A stretch of DNA of 64,000 bases from the NCBI GenBank assembly GCA_023053575.1, contig JAKZAP010000014.1, forward strand, positions 14,100,938 through 14,164,937. Reading direction: 5' to 3'. Below, in pieces: positions 54,718 to 64,000 of this stretch. Each line of letters starts with the position of its first letter. The first letter of the stretch is position 1. Source of the stretch: Branchinecta lynchi. Taxonomy: Eukaryota; Arthropoda; Branchiopoda; Anostraca; Branchinectidae. A program made the position numbers and the translations under genes. The notes beneath the pieces were generated by a model. The model was not told the DNA's origin and ran no database searches. It was given only the letters and a program-made list of their open reading frames with translations.

Positions 54718-56117
54718 ACAAGACCAAAGGTTTCGATGGGATCCCAAAAATTCAATATCTGATCCAGACAACTGGGTCTTGTCTTAGCCAGATCCAGTCT
54801 TCGCCAGACTCCTTGAACATTTTTACAATTAAAATTCAGAAACAGATTAAGGCCAAATAGCTAATCAACTGAGAAAACCAAGTTCAGATTTGGATTCAGC
54901 GTGTGTGTTTACCCCTATAAGTCATATCTGTTTTGACGAAAACTTCCTGCCACTTCTGCCAATTTCCCGGTTCCGGCCGAACTCCAGAACTACTTGTCCG
55001 GCGAAAAAAGAAAGCTCAAAGACGAAATCAGGGTATCTTCTTTCCCCAGTAATGAACATCTAATCAACTTCAAATAGAAATTTAGCTTATAACAAATTTT
55101 CCGATTCCAGCCGGATTCCTGTCGAACTATATGTCCGGGTAAAATACGATTGTCACACAGGGACTCAGCATCTCTTCTTACCCCTAAATCGCTTATCTAA
55201 TCAACTAGAAATAAAACTTTGACTTCCAACAGTTTTCCGGTTTTGGCCGGATTCCGGACGAACTACATGTCCGGGTAGAAACTTGTTTTCACATAAGTGT
55301 TCAGCATGTCTTCTTGCCCTAAATCGAACATCCAATCAACTCCAACTTAAACTTGTAATTTTGACAAACTTTCCGGTTTGGGCCGGATTCCAGTCGAAAT
55401 ACTTGTCCGTCGAGAAAATAGTTTTCACCATCGTCTTCAGCATGTCTCCCTAACTCTAAATCGAACATTTAATCAACTTCAAATAAAACTTTTACTTTCA
55501 ACAAACTTTCCGGTTTGGGCCAGATTCCGGGCAAAATACTTGTCCATCGAGAAAATAGTTTTCACCATCGTCTTCAGCATGTCTTCCTACCCCTAAATCG
55601 AACATCTAATCAATTTCAAATAAAACTTTTACTTTCAACAAACTTTCCGGTTTGGGCCGGATTCCGGGCGAAATACTTGTCCGTCGAGAAAATAATTTTC
55701 ACCATCGTCTTCTTACCCCTAAATCGAACATCTAATCAACTTCAAATAAAACTTTTACTTTCAACAAACTTTCCGGTTTTGGCCGGATTCCGGGCGAACT
55801 GCTTGTCCGATGACAAAATGGTTTTCCCCATCGTGTTCAGCATATCTTCTTACCCCATAATCGACTATCACATTACCTGTTTCAAAATATTTTGTTTGTC
55901 CCTTAATTTCAATCCCCTCCCCCACCCCTAAATGTAGAGCTACAAAGCCCATCTACGAACTTGACTGGTCCGACGACCCAACGAACCTTCTCACCAAGTT
56001 TCATCAAAATATCTCATTCCCTTCGAGAGTTATCGTGCTTACAGACGGACGGACGGACGGACAACTTTTGCGATGTCATAGGTATCCCTCCACTTACGTT
56101 TTGGGATCCCAAAAACT
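54718..56117 (-). mobile_element. Family 2 module array, longest copy (1.4 kb)
   Basis: Starts ACAAGACCAAAGGTTTCGATG and ends TACGTTTTGGGATCCCAAAAA. About seven modules. The last four (55340-55860) are very similar to each other (CAAACTTTCCGGTTTGGGCC, AAATACTTGTCCGTCGAGAA, AACATCTAATCAACTTCAAA), which shows recent local amplification. Terminal module with CAGACGGACGGACGGACGGA. Confidence 0.82.
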
Positions 56118-56139
56118 GCTTTTATTCCCTATAGTTTTT

Positions 56140-58278
56140 ATGGCACTTAATCTTCGGCCAATTGACATACAGCGATCGCAATTTCTGTCCGTCCGTCGGT
56201 CTGTCCGGATTTTGCTAGTTCGGGCACTTCCACATAAGCTAGGAAAATTAAATATGGGAGGCATATCAGGGACACCAAAAGATTAAGTTGAAATAGTCAC
56301 TTCCACGATCCAAACATCGTGTGGGAATGGAGTGAGGGTGAAACCGGAAGTTGAGGTGATAGATATGTAACTTTTGGACGGGTAATCAGATCTTAATGAA
56401 ACTTGAGATTTGGAAAGACCTCGTGTCTCAGACGACCCACTTCAAACCCGGGCCGGATCAGATGACTAAGAGGGGAGCTGGAGGAGGGAACAGGAAATCT
56501 TGGGAAACGCTTAAGAGTGGAGGGATCGTGACGAAACTTGATGGAAGAACAAGCACAAATTCCGAATATATTGTTCACATAACCGGACCGGATTCGGGCA
56601 CTGTGGGGGAGTTGGGGGAAGGGTATGGTCCGGAATTCCGGCGATCCCGCGAGTTCGGTACTTCCTGATGTGCTAGGACGATGAAACTTGGAAAGGCGTA
56701 CCAGGGACCCGAACAGACTGACTTGGGAATAGTCGTTTCTTCTACCATCATGGGGGGAGTGGAGGGATGGGCAACCCGGAACCTAATTGCATGCATAACT
56801 TTTCAACGGGTGATCGGAATTGAACGAAACTTGGCAAGTGGAAAGAGCTATCGTCTCAGATCAGATGTTCCATGTAAAGTCCTTATCAAATCCGATATTT
56901 GTGGGGACTTGGAGGGACTGGAGGGGGGGGGCACTTGAAATCTCGTGAAACACAGCTGAAGGATTGGGATGGAACTTGGTGGAAAGGACAAGCATTACCC
57001 CTAGGTACGTAATTGTCAGAACCAGATCATTTCGGGGCTCTGTGGGGAGAGCCGGAGGGAGTTTCCCGGAATTCCACTTATCGCCAGTTAGGATAGTTCC
57101 GGGTGTTCTAAGGACGATGAAATTTTGCAGGAATATTACTGACTTAAGGACACGATACAACGCATAAGTTACAAACGGGTGGTCCGATCCGAGTGAAACT
57201 TTATGGGTGACAAACTGATAGCCTTGTCAAGCAAAACATGCATCCAAGCCAGATGCGGGCTATGGTTGGGTAAGTTGGAGGGGGGGGGGGGGGGGGGGAA
57301 CGTTTTGACGTGCAAAAAAAAAGGGAGCGCATAATGGGAGGCAAGTCGGACAGTACCGAGTTTATGCGGCTGATAGGCTATGCTCCGATTCCAGTCAAAC
57401 TTGATGGACGGGAACAGGAGAAGTCAGTGATGCGGCGTTTATGTTTCCGAGTCGTATTCAGCAACAGTGGGGGTTTTGGGAGGGAAGTCCCGGAAATGTT
57501 GTGGCTCGCATATGGGTCAAACACGTGGAGCGATTTGAATGATACTTGGAATATAGAGAGACCCTATGCCCTATGTCATATTTTAGGGTTCAACCGGATC
57601 GGACCACGGTGGGGTGGGGGAGAGTTACCGGAAGTTCACCAAAAGTGAGGATTCGTTGGGTCGTCGGACCAGTCGAGTTCGTAGATGGGCTTTGTAGCCC
57701 TACATTTAGGGGTGGGGGAGGGGGTTCAAATTAAGGGGCAAACAAAATATTTTGAAACAGCTAATGTGATAGTCGATTATGGGGTAAGAAGACATGCTGA
57801 ACACGATGGTGAAAACCATTTTGTCATCGGACAAGTAGTTTGCCCGAAATCCGGCCGAAACCGGAAAGTTTGTTAAAAGTAAAAGTTTTATTTGAGGTTG
57901 ATTAGATGTTCACCAAAAATGCTCAGATTAGAGTGAAACTTGATAGGTGGTACGATAAAATGCTTCAGATCATCCATTTAGCAGTCCGAACAACATTCGG
58001 CCGCGGTAGGGGGAGTTGGAGGGGGTACCGGAAATCGTGCTGCACGTCTAGGGACCAAACGAATAAATCTATTGGGTTAAAACTTGGAAGTCAGGAGTCA
58101 TTTGCCCTGCATGATCCCAGGCGATGCCGAAAATGCTCAGACTTAAGCGAGACTAGATATCTTATTTCTAGGCCCGAACCGCATTTTTGGTTGGCGGGGT
58201 TTTTTGTGACGTTCTCGTCTACTTTCTTGTACCACCTATTCGTACCAAGTGTAATATGAGCTCGTAGCTCTTGTTCTA
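56140..58278 (-). repeat. Family 1 module array containing a family 2 fragment
   Basis: The left end is the complement of the terminal hairpin region (TTTATGGCACTTAATCTTCGG, AGCGATCGCAATTTCTGTCC) and the right end is AATATGAGCTCGTAGCTCTTG. Modules in between have GATGAAACTTGG and GGGGGAGTTGG-type runs, including an 18-nt G-run at ~57283. The segment 57655-57907 belongs to family 2. Confidence 0.75.
57655..57907 (+). repeat. Family 2 segment embedded in a family 1 array
   Basis: TTCGTAGATGGGCTTTGTAG, GGGGTGGGGGAGGGGGTTCA, AGACATGCTGAACACGATGG and CCGAAACCGGAAAGTTTGTT all match family 2. GTTCACCAAAA occurs at both junctions (57634-57644 and 57908-57918). Confidence 0.8.
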
Positions 58279-58361
58279 CTCTGCTGTCGCCAAGTGCATC
58301 TGACAGGTATAAATTAATCCATTCATACATATGCTACTGTATATACTAGGTATTCACTTAC

Positions 58362-58485
58362 ATGATTGCTGGACTTGACTTCGATCTTGTAGCCAGGGGG
58401 TAAGAAGGTGTTGAATCCCACAATGAGCTCGGGGTGGCCCCGAAACAGGGACGAAACTCTGGCGATGACTCCCGGTGTATCGATA
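58362..58485 (-). CDS. SIN3A: SIN3 exon: second part of PAH1
   Basis: This exon encodes the C-terminal half of the first paired amphipathic helix domain, helices 3-4 of a four-helix bundle that binds repressor peptides. The translation includes [20 protein letters not shown] followed by [16 protein letters not shown], which is near-identical to SIN3 PAH1 across animals. The acceptor is TTTTCCAG just above the exon and the donor is GTAAGTGA just below it. The first base completes a split codon, so an upstream exon ending in phase 2 is required. That exon should hold the start of PAH1 and was not found between 58486 and 64000. The exon ends in frame after SSNH and joins directly to the Pro-rich linker exon at 53985. 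A family 1 module array ends about 80 nt beyond the donor. Confidence 0.95.
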
Positions 58486-58798
58486 CTGGAAAATATAATT
58501 AATTTAGACCAAAACACCAACATGTGCTCGAGAGCAATAACTAATCTTACAAAGCATGGGGTGTCGTAAGCGCGTTATAGCCATTTCCCGGTGATAGCAA
58601 TGTAATATCTGTGTGTTTTAATTACAGGCAGTGTCAAGTTTGTCCTTGAGAATATTTTCAATGTGTCCTTTTGTTCTTACGTCTGTAATTCTCTGTAGTG
58701 AAATTCGGACACTACCCGACTCCAGAATACTCAGTCCCACCCAGGAAGTTGGATGTCGGCTTCTAATCGCACTGAACCAGTTCAAATTTTTACGTAGT

Positions 58799-58950
58799 TT
58801 CATTCCATCATTTATTCCTGGTAATTTCTTGTAAGTGTATTAGTTAAATTGTTTCTTGTGTGTCTGTGTATTTTGTAAATCTGTATTCCTTTTCTAGCTT
58901 TTAGCTATTCGGATTAAACTTGATTGATTGAAATGATCGCATCCCCGGTT
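58799..58950 (+). mobile_element. LINE 3' end, copy 1
   Basis: TTTCATTCCATCATTTATTC, GTAATTTCTTGTAAGTGTAT, TTTGTAAATCTGTATTCC and GATTAAACTTGATTGATTGA, nearly identical to 63812-63975. The GATTGATT tail marks it as the 3' end of a non-LTR element. The preceding ~130 bp may be a C-terminal coding remnant. Confidence 0.7.
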
Positions 58951-59204
58951 CGCAACGGTTCTGTTATTAAAGTCCGCGTGAAAACATGACATAGAAGTCC
59001 TATGCAATCTGGTCCTTATGTGTCTGGTTGACAAAGACTCTCTCGTGTGGGTTATCACCAATCATCGGTCATGAAAATTTTTGGCATATACGACAACGAA
59101 CTTCCGAGTAAGAACAAAAATAAAAAAGGAAAGGAGACACGAAAAACTGTTTAGAACTGTAAGAAGAAAATAAAAAGAAAAGCAGACATGACAAATTGTT
59201 TAGT

Positions 59205-59296
59205 TTGTTTGTTGTATAGTTTTGTTTCTTTCATAATACTCAGTATTTTGTGTTTTACACATTACGGGTAATAAAGTTCATTCATTCAATACTCGC
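59205..59296 (+). mobile_element. Retroposon tail
   Basis: TTTGTTGTATAGTTTTGTTTC through GGGTAATAAAGTTCATTCATTC, an AATAAA-plus-ATTC tail. No coding part seen. Confidence 0.45.
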
Positions 59297-59564
59297 AATA
59301 TAAATTTATAACATGCTGATGCTTGAAAAACACAGACATTACAAAGCTAATTACTAAAATGATACATTATGCCCGAAGAATCACGAATTAAGAATCACAG
59401 CGTCTCCGTACCCCAGATGGTGAGCAAAAGGGACACTTGAAGCTAACAACCTTTTGGACGTGAACGCATGCGCAATTTTGTGCGTGTTTATGATACGTGG
59501 ACGGAAAACATTGCAAGTATCTCGAAAGTAACCGCCTTTAGTTCTCTACAGCAAGCTGGCAACG

Positions 59565-61080
59565 TATTAAAGGTTAACTTCAGACATAATATCGGAAAAC
59601 AACAACGAGACGGCCATTGAAAATAGCCTGTCCGAGGCAGTAGAGGTTGTTATTCCGATATGAACCGAGATGGAGGTATGTTAACTATTATAACTTTTTC
59701 GAACAGAATAGGTCTTATTATTCTTTTGTTATACTTTTTCGCTAATGGGTAGGGAGTTTTATTGTACTAAACAGCAACCCAAGCCTACTGTAGACCCACT
59801 AAAATGACTGCTGTGGGGACCCAAGCACTTTAGTTTCTATCAATAGTCTTTTACTTTTTGGCGATTCAAATGCCATCTAGCGGCCACGAAAACCTACTAT
59901 AAATCTACTAAAATGACTACTTTAGGGTTCGTGGAAGTAAAAAGTACAAGTAAAATAATACAACCCCACGTGTTGGGGTCCTGAGAGACAAGATACTTTC
60001 TAGAACAAATAGTGATCAATGCTGAATAACTAGCCTTTAGAAAGCAAGGGATAGTAGGATGTTGTTTCAGTTGACAAGCTGTATTTTCAGCGGAAATCTG
60101 ATTGTGACAGGTGAATACGACCTAGGGCATAGACTGGTTGTCTAAGAGAGTAAAATGTTCTGCCGTTTTTCAATGCTGAATCAACTAGCTTTTGGAAAGC
60201 AAGGGATGGTAGGATGTTGTTTCAGTTGACAAGCTGTATTTTGATTGGTAATATGACCTAGGTTCTAGCGCATAGACTAGTTGTCTTAAGAGAGTAAAAT
60301 TGTTTTCATTTATCAACATTTATTTTATTTCTTATTTTATTTTTTATATAAATTTAAGTACTTTTTATGTTTTTCACTTAATTTTTTAATTTACTTTTAA
60401 TTTATCAGTCAGCTTCTACTTTTCGGTCATTGGGGAAAAGTACTCGATGAATTCATTATTTGAGGAAAAGTGCTCGATGAATATCTGCGGAGGCTGTTAC
60501 GCCTTCGTATCAGCCTCTCTGGAAGATGATACGAGGTCGTAAGAACCTCCACAAAAGTAATTATCATAAAATAACTTCCTGTGGGACATAGGAAGATATG
60601 CACTGTATACCTGTTCGAGAAAAGTTATTAAAGGTTAACTTAAGCCATCTACGTTGATATCGGAAAATAACACCGAGACGGTCATTGAAAGTAACCTATC
60701 CGAGCCGAAGGCGAGGTAGGTTATGGAAGATATCTACCCAGCCGAAGTCGAGGTTGATATTTTTAAATAGAAATCGAGGTTGTCATTCCGATACCAACCG
60801 AGATGGAGGTGTGTTAACTATTATTATAATTTTCGAACAGAAACCATCTCTGGCTGGAGGCTGATTTAAGTTATATCATCCTCTCCGGAGACTGATATAA
60901 CTTATATCACGCTATCTGGAGACTGGTATGACTTATATCATCCTCTTTGGAGGCTGATATGACTTGCATCATCCTCTCATATATACCGCTAACTTTCTGT
61001 GTCAAGATTATCGTAATACAACTGACCGTGGGTCATAGGAGGATATGGATTAAATACCTGTTCCAAAAAAGTTATATGAG
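59565..61080 (+). repeat. Compound ~1.2-kb repeat, copy 2
   Basis: Foldback modules at 59565-59710 and 60628-60845 with the spacer between them (CAAATGCCATCTAGCGG, GTGGAAGTAAAAAGTA, ATCAATGCTGAATAAC). An internal part of the spacer is duplicated (60000-60120 and 60170-60300: AGCAAGGGAT-GGTAGGATGT, GTTTCAGTTGACAAGCTGTA). The ~38-bp tandem units (ATCATCCTCT, GGAGGCTGATATGACTT) are at 60840-60980. Confidence 0.8.
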
Positions 61081-61089
61081 TTTAACGTA

Positions 61090-62875
61090 AGTGATTCAGA
61101 CAAATTCGATCAAGTTGTTCTACAAGATTAAGAAGATTAATATCGTCTGAAGAAGCACGAGTCTTCAATTTCTGAAACTTGGATGTATATTGTCGGCATT
61201 GAAGTTATCCCAATGTTCGCACCGGAAACAACACGAGCTCAGCTTTAACATACATGCTACATGACTGAAGCAACGGGCAAAAGCGTTCAACAGATCATCC
61301 TTGGGGGTATCCTACCAGATGACGTATAGCCCATAATCACATGATATGTATACAGCAATAATTGGCCCGCTAAAGCGAGTACACACACAAATGACTCGTT
61401 ATACAGAATAGACGAAAAAAAAAATACATAAAAAGATATGTCAACCAATCAATCATTTCTATAAAAACCGTAGCCGAACATAGCCGATCGTTAGTGTCTA
61501 CTCTACCTAGGAATAAATATGAACAGATAGAACAATTACAAATCAAATGTGAAACAGTGGTGTACTAAGTTCTACCCTGATCTGGACTGACGACTATCAA
61601 CCAAACATCCGCCAAAACGTGATCGGACAAGATGGCACGCAGCTACAAAACTAGAAGCCGACACGCCAAAAACACTATAATCACGAATGTTGTTCTTTGC
61701 ATCGCTGCTCGGCACTAGCAAGCGCGCACACCTCATTTACGAAATTCCGGTCATGAGCAATCTCAGTCTGCGTAGAACCGTGTTCAGAAGAAGGATTAAG
61801 GTCAAGGGAAGCGCATTAGAGAGATTGCCAAAAAACTCGAACGTCACAAACAAATTCTTTTCCGAATCTTAGGGAGCAAGGCAGTGAGGAAGTGCCTAGA
61901 GGAACTGCACTAATGAAGGGACTGCGGTCCGGAAAAGTCGATTCGCAGCAGCTGATGGGCGTATAAAATTTGCTAAAAATCGCCAATTGGTCCAAAGTAG
62001 TGAGCCAATTCACGTGGGTGCTGCGTCGAGGGATTCCGAGGGAAATTAACAGCTGGTTCCCACCATCACGCGGGGACACTGGAGGAAACTGGCTCGCAGC
62101 GTTTGTTGTGCATACAACTGAGAATGTATTCATCTTTTGTCTTACGAGCAATCTCTTTCTGTTCGCGTGAAGCACGTTGGAAAGTCCCACTGGTAAAACT
62201 CGACTTTGTGTCGCCTATCGTGATTAAAACAGGAACGACAGGAGTAAAATAGAAGAATAAAAGATTTGCGTTCGGTTTGATCCTTCTTAACCTGGGATTT
62301 CACGGTGTTTCGTTCCCTTGAATCAGATTACCTCAACGCTTCATGACACTTTTGCTAATTTTCGAACTACCATATTCTTGCGAGTGAACCATGTAATAGT
62401 ATATTTTTTTTTCCTCCGGATTTGTAGCCCGGGTGAGTTTCTAACATCTACGACCCTTTATTAGTATCGTTTATTGCATAAAAGTTTCCAGGAGAGCAAG
62501 TTATCGAGCTTTTAGACAGGCTGTACAAAATATTTCGTTTTTTTTTTCTTTTTACTCTGATGCTTAACGCCAAAAGTAATCAAAACCAAGACTTTCGGAA
62601 AGACAGTTCAAGCTAGACGATCGGATACGATATAATCTACCTTTAAAAGGCAAATGTACTTCACAGTGTTCCAAATTTACTGAAAGCTACCCCCGTCCAC
62701 CAATCTCTAAAGCCCATCGTTGCCTTCTCAGTTTATCATCGGTAGGGAGGCTTGAACACAGCCACAGGCAGACTACAAAAAGCAACTCGTAACGTCCGAG
62801 ATTTTTAGCTCAACCAACATGAACTAGAAGCTAGCTCACTCAGGTGCCTACATACGAAAAAAACACGTGAAGAAA
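61090..62875. other. Flanking or intron DNA, nothing recognised
   Basis: No repeat family or SIN3 exon recognised. A longer open frame on the minus strand (61816-62190, 124 residues) and one on the plus strand (61687-61872) overlap. Base composition is higher in GC here, but I recognise neither product. They could be a decayed transposon or an unrelated exon. Confidence 0.35.
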
Positions 62876-62879
62876 TGAA

Positions 62880-63680
62880 CAAAGAATTTTTTATACTTTG
62901 CGGTTAAGATGAATACTTTAAGGGATGGTCGGATCTGGGAAATGGCAATATCTAGGCCAGTCTTGTCAAGTCTCTAATGTTCAAGCTAAGTTTCGTCATC
63001 CTAGCACATCTGGAAGTACCCTAAGACGAGATCGCCCGAATTCCGGAACCCCCTCCAACTCTCCCCACAGTGCCCCAAACCGGTCCGGTTCTCTCACTAC
63101 CCACCAAGTTTCATCCCGATCGCTCCACTCAAGCGTGTCACAAGATTTCCGGTCCCCCCCCCCTCCACATTCATGGGATCCGGACCGTATTTGAGACACG
63201 AGGTCGTTCCAAATTCCAAGTTTCACGAAGATCCGATCACCCATTCAAAAGTTATACATACCTCAAGATTCCCCCTTCTCCACTCTCTCCCACGATGGTC
63301 GGATCGGGCATCTGACTATTTCTAAGCCAAAGTATCTTCATACTAAGTTTCATCTAAATCGCTGCGCTTTAAGTATGTCACAAGATTTCCGGTTCCCTCC
63401 CCCCCCCCCCCCCCCCCCTACATTCGTCGACCCGGGTCCGGACTTCATGGGAAGTCCGAGACAGGAGGCCTTTCCAAATATCAAATTTCATAAAGATCTG
63501 ATCATCGTTTCAAAGTTATACGTACCTCAAGATTCCGGATTCCCCCTCCCTCCACTCCCCCCACGATGGTCGGATCGGAGAAATTACTATTTCCAAATAA
63601 GTTTGGTCGGGTCCCTGATACGCCTGCCAAGTTTCATCGTCCTATCACTTCTGGAAGTACTCAACTCAAGAACAGTGGAC
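62880..63680 (+). repeat. Family 1 module array, 5'-truncated copy
   Basis: ACTTTAAGGGATGGTCGGATC at the start, modules with CCAAGTTTCATCCCGATCG, GATCCGATCACCCATTC, and a C-run of ~20 nt at 63399-63418. It ends CGCCTGCCAAGTTTCATCG and CTGGAAGTACTCAACTC, without the terminal hairpin. Confidence 0.75.
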
Positions 63681-63811
63681 CGACAGCCAGCCGTCTTCCA
63701 TGCGTCCTCCCAGTGGACCTACTCGTCCTCCAGTTGACCTCCCCTGCCATATTTCGTGCGTCGGTCCGAGAGGAATACTGGCAATCAGTTTTCCCCATAT
63801 CCCACTAACTC

Positions 63812-63975
63812 TTCTACCCAATTTTACGTAGTTTCATCCCATCATTTATTTCTAGTAATTTCTTGTAAGTGTATTAGTTAATTTGTTTCGTGTCTGTGTA
63901 TTTTGTAAATTTGTATTCCTCTTCTTGCTTTTAGCTATTTGGATTAAACTTGATTGATTGATTCATTGATTGACA
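63812..63975 (+). mobile_element. LINE 3' end, copy 2
   Basis: TTTTACGTAGTTTCATCCCA through GATTGATTGATTCATTGATT. About 90 percent identical by eye to 58799-58950. No coding sequence is retained. Confidence 0.75.
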
Positions 63976-64000
63976 GACCGAATGGTGATCGGATATGGAA

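Larger units (their letters stand above)
8997..58485 (-). other. SIN3A: SIN3 corepressor scaffold gene (internal part; both ends outside window)
   Basis: The span covers sixteen consecutive coding exons of a SIN3 orthologue. SIN3 is a nuclear scaffold. Its PAH domains bind short helices of DNA-bound repressors, and its central domain binds HDAC1/2 and associated subunits, so that chromatin is deacetylated at target promoters. Seen here: PAH1 (second part), PAH2, PAH3, the HDAC-interaction domain and most of the C-terminal domain, in the family's normal order. All fifteen introns are GT-AG and phase-consistent (exon lengths 124, 335, 208, 234, 631, 215, 158, 121, 144, 253, 221, 178, 170, 162, 278, 154 nt). 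About 3.6 kb of coding sequence is spread over 49.5 kb. Introns range from 200 nt to about 8.9 kb and hold most of the repeats listed below. The start codon, first half of PAH1 and last ~80 residues are missing from the window. Most invertebrates have one SIN3 gene, so the A/B label is nominal. Confidence 0.95.

Noticed and set aside
55378..55931. 72- and 138-residue open frames with repeated units
   Set aside because: These are translations of family 2 modules; the protein repeat only mirrors the DNA repeat.
61687..62190. Possible coding exon or transposon gene (124-residue minus frame, 61-residue plus frame)
   Set aside because: I recognise no family, no matching splice sites link it to SIN3, and both strands are open, so it is listed only as unassigned.
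58486..64000. Search for the first half of PAH1 and the start codon
   Set aside because: No minus-strand frame resembles the expected VEDALSYLDQVK / FLDIMKEFK segment; it is probably right of the window.

Overview
This looks like nuclear DNA from an animal, most likely a marine invertebrate. A cnidarian is my best guess, but the sequence does not prove it. Coding density is low. Introns are long and packed with repeats, there are long C/G homopolymer runs and non-LTR retrotransposon remnants, and one deeply conserved spliced gene runs through almost the whole window. Nothing bacterial or viral is visible.

The gene is SIN3 (co-orthologue of vertebrate SIN3A/SIN3B), the scaffold of the SIN3-HDAC transcriptional corepressor. 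It lies on the minus strand. Sixteen internal coding exons were mapped from 58485 down to 8997: 3586 coding nt, about 1195 residues. Every junction has a GT donor and an AG acceptor, and the reading phase carries across all fifteen introns. In protein order they encode the second part of PAH1, a Pro/Glu/Arg-rich linker, PAH2, PAH3, the HDAC-interaction domain, an acidic hinge and most of the SIN3 C-terminal domain. The start codon and first half of PAH1 should lie to the right of the window. The last roughly 80 residues should lie to the left. I found neither inside.

The rest is intronic or flanking repeat DNA, organised in recognisable families. (1) Arrays of ~140-bp modules built on AAGTTTCATC/GATCCGATC: 1.0-4.6, 11.4-13.3, 47.2-48.3, 56.1-58.3 and 62.9-63.7 kb. 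(2) Arrays of ~170-bp modules ending in GGGATCCC: 4.9-6.1, 16.8-17.1, 26.7-27.8, 32.1-33.1 and 54.7-56.1 kb. (3) A third array of the same style at 43.4-44.0 kb. (4) A ~290-bp MITE with GAGCGTGTTCC ends and 3-bp target duplications, five copies. (5) A ~350-bp MITE made of nested ATACCACGGTAT palindromes, five copies. (6) A short element carrying a hammerhead-ribozyme core, flanked by 10-12-bp target duplications. (7) A ~1.2-kb compound repeat at 14.4 and 59.6 kb. (8) A ~460-bp repeat at 52.5 and 54.2 kb and, split by another insertion, at 4.9-6.5 kb. (9) A ~3.6-kb element at 37.4-41.1 kb with a large internal tandem repeat and a cluster of hairpins at its right end.

The strongest candidate for something new is the hammerhead-bearing element. 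Five copies keep the catalytic core (CTGANGA, stem II, GAA), and stem I changes in a compensatory way between subfamilies. The next most interesting are the modular arrays. They share one layout, behave as mobile insertions and have recombined with each other.
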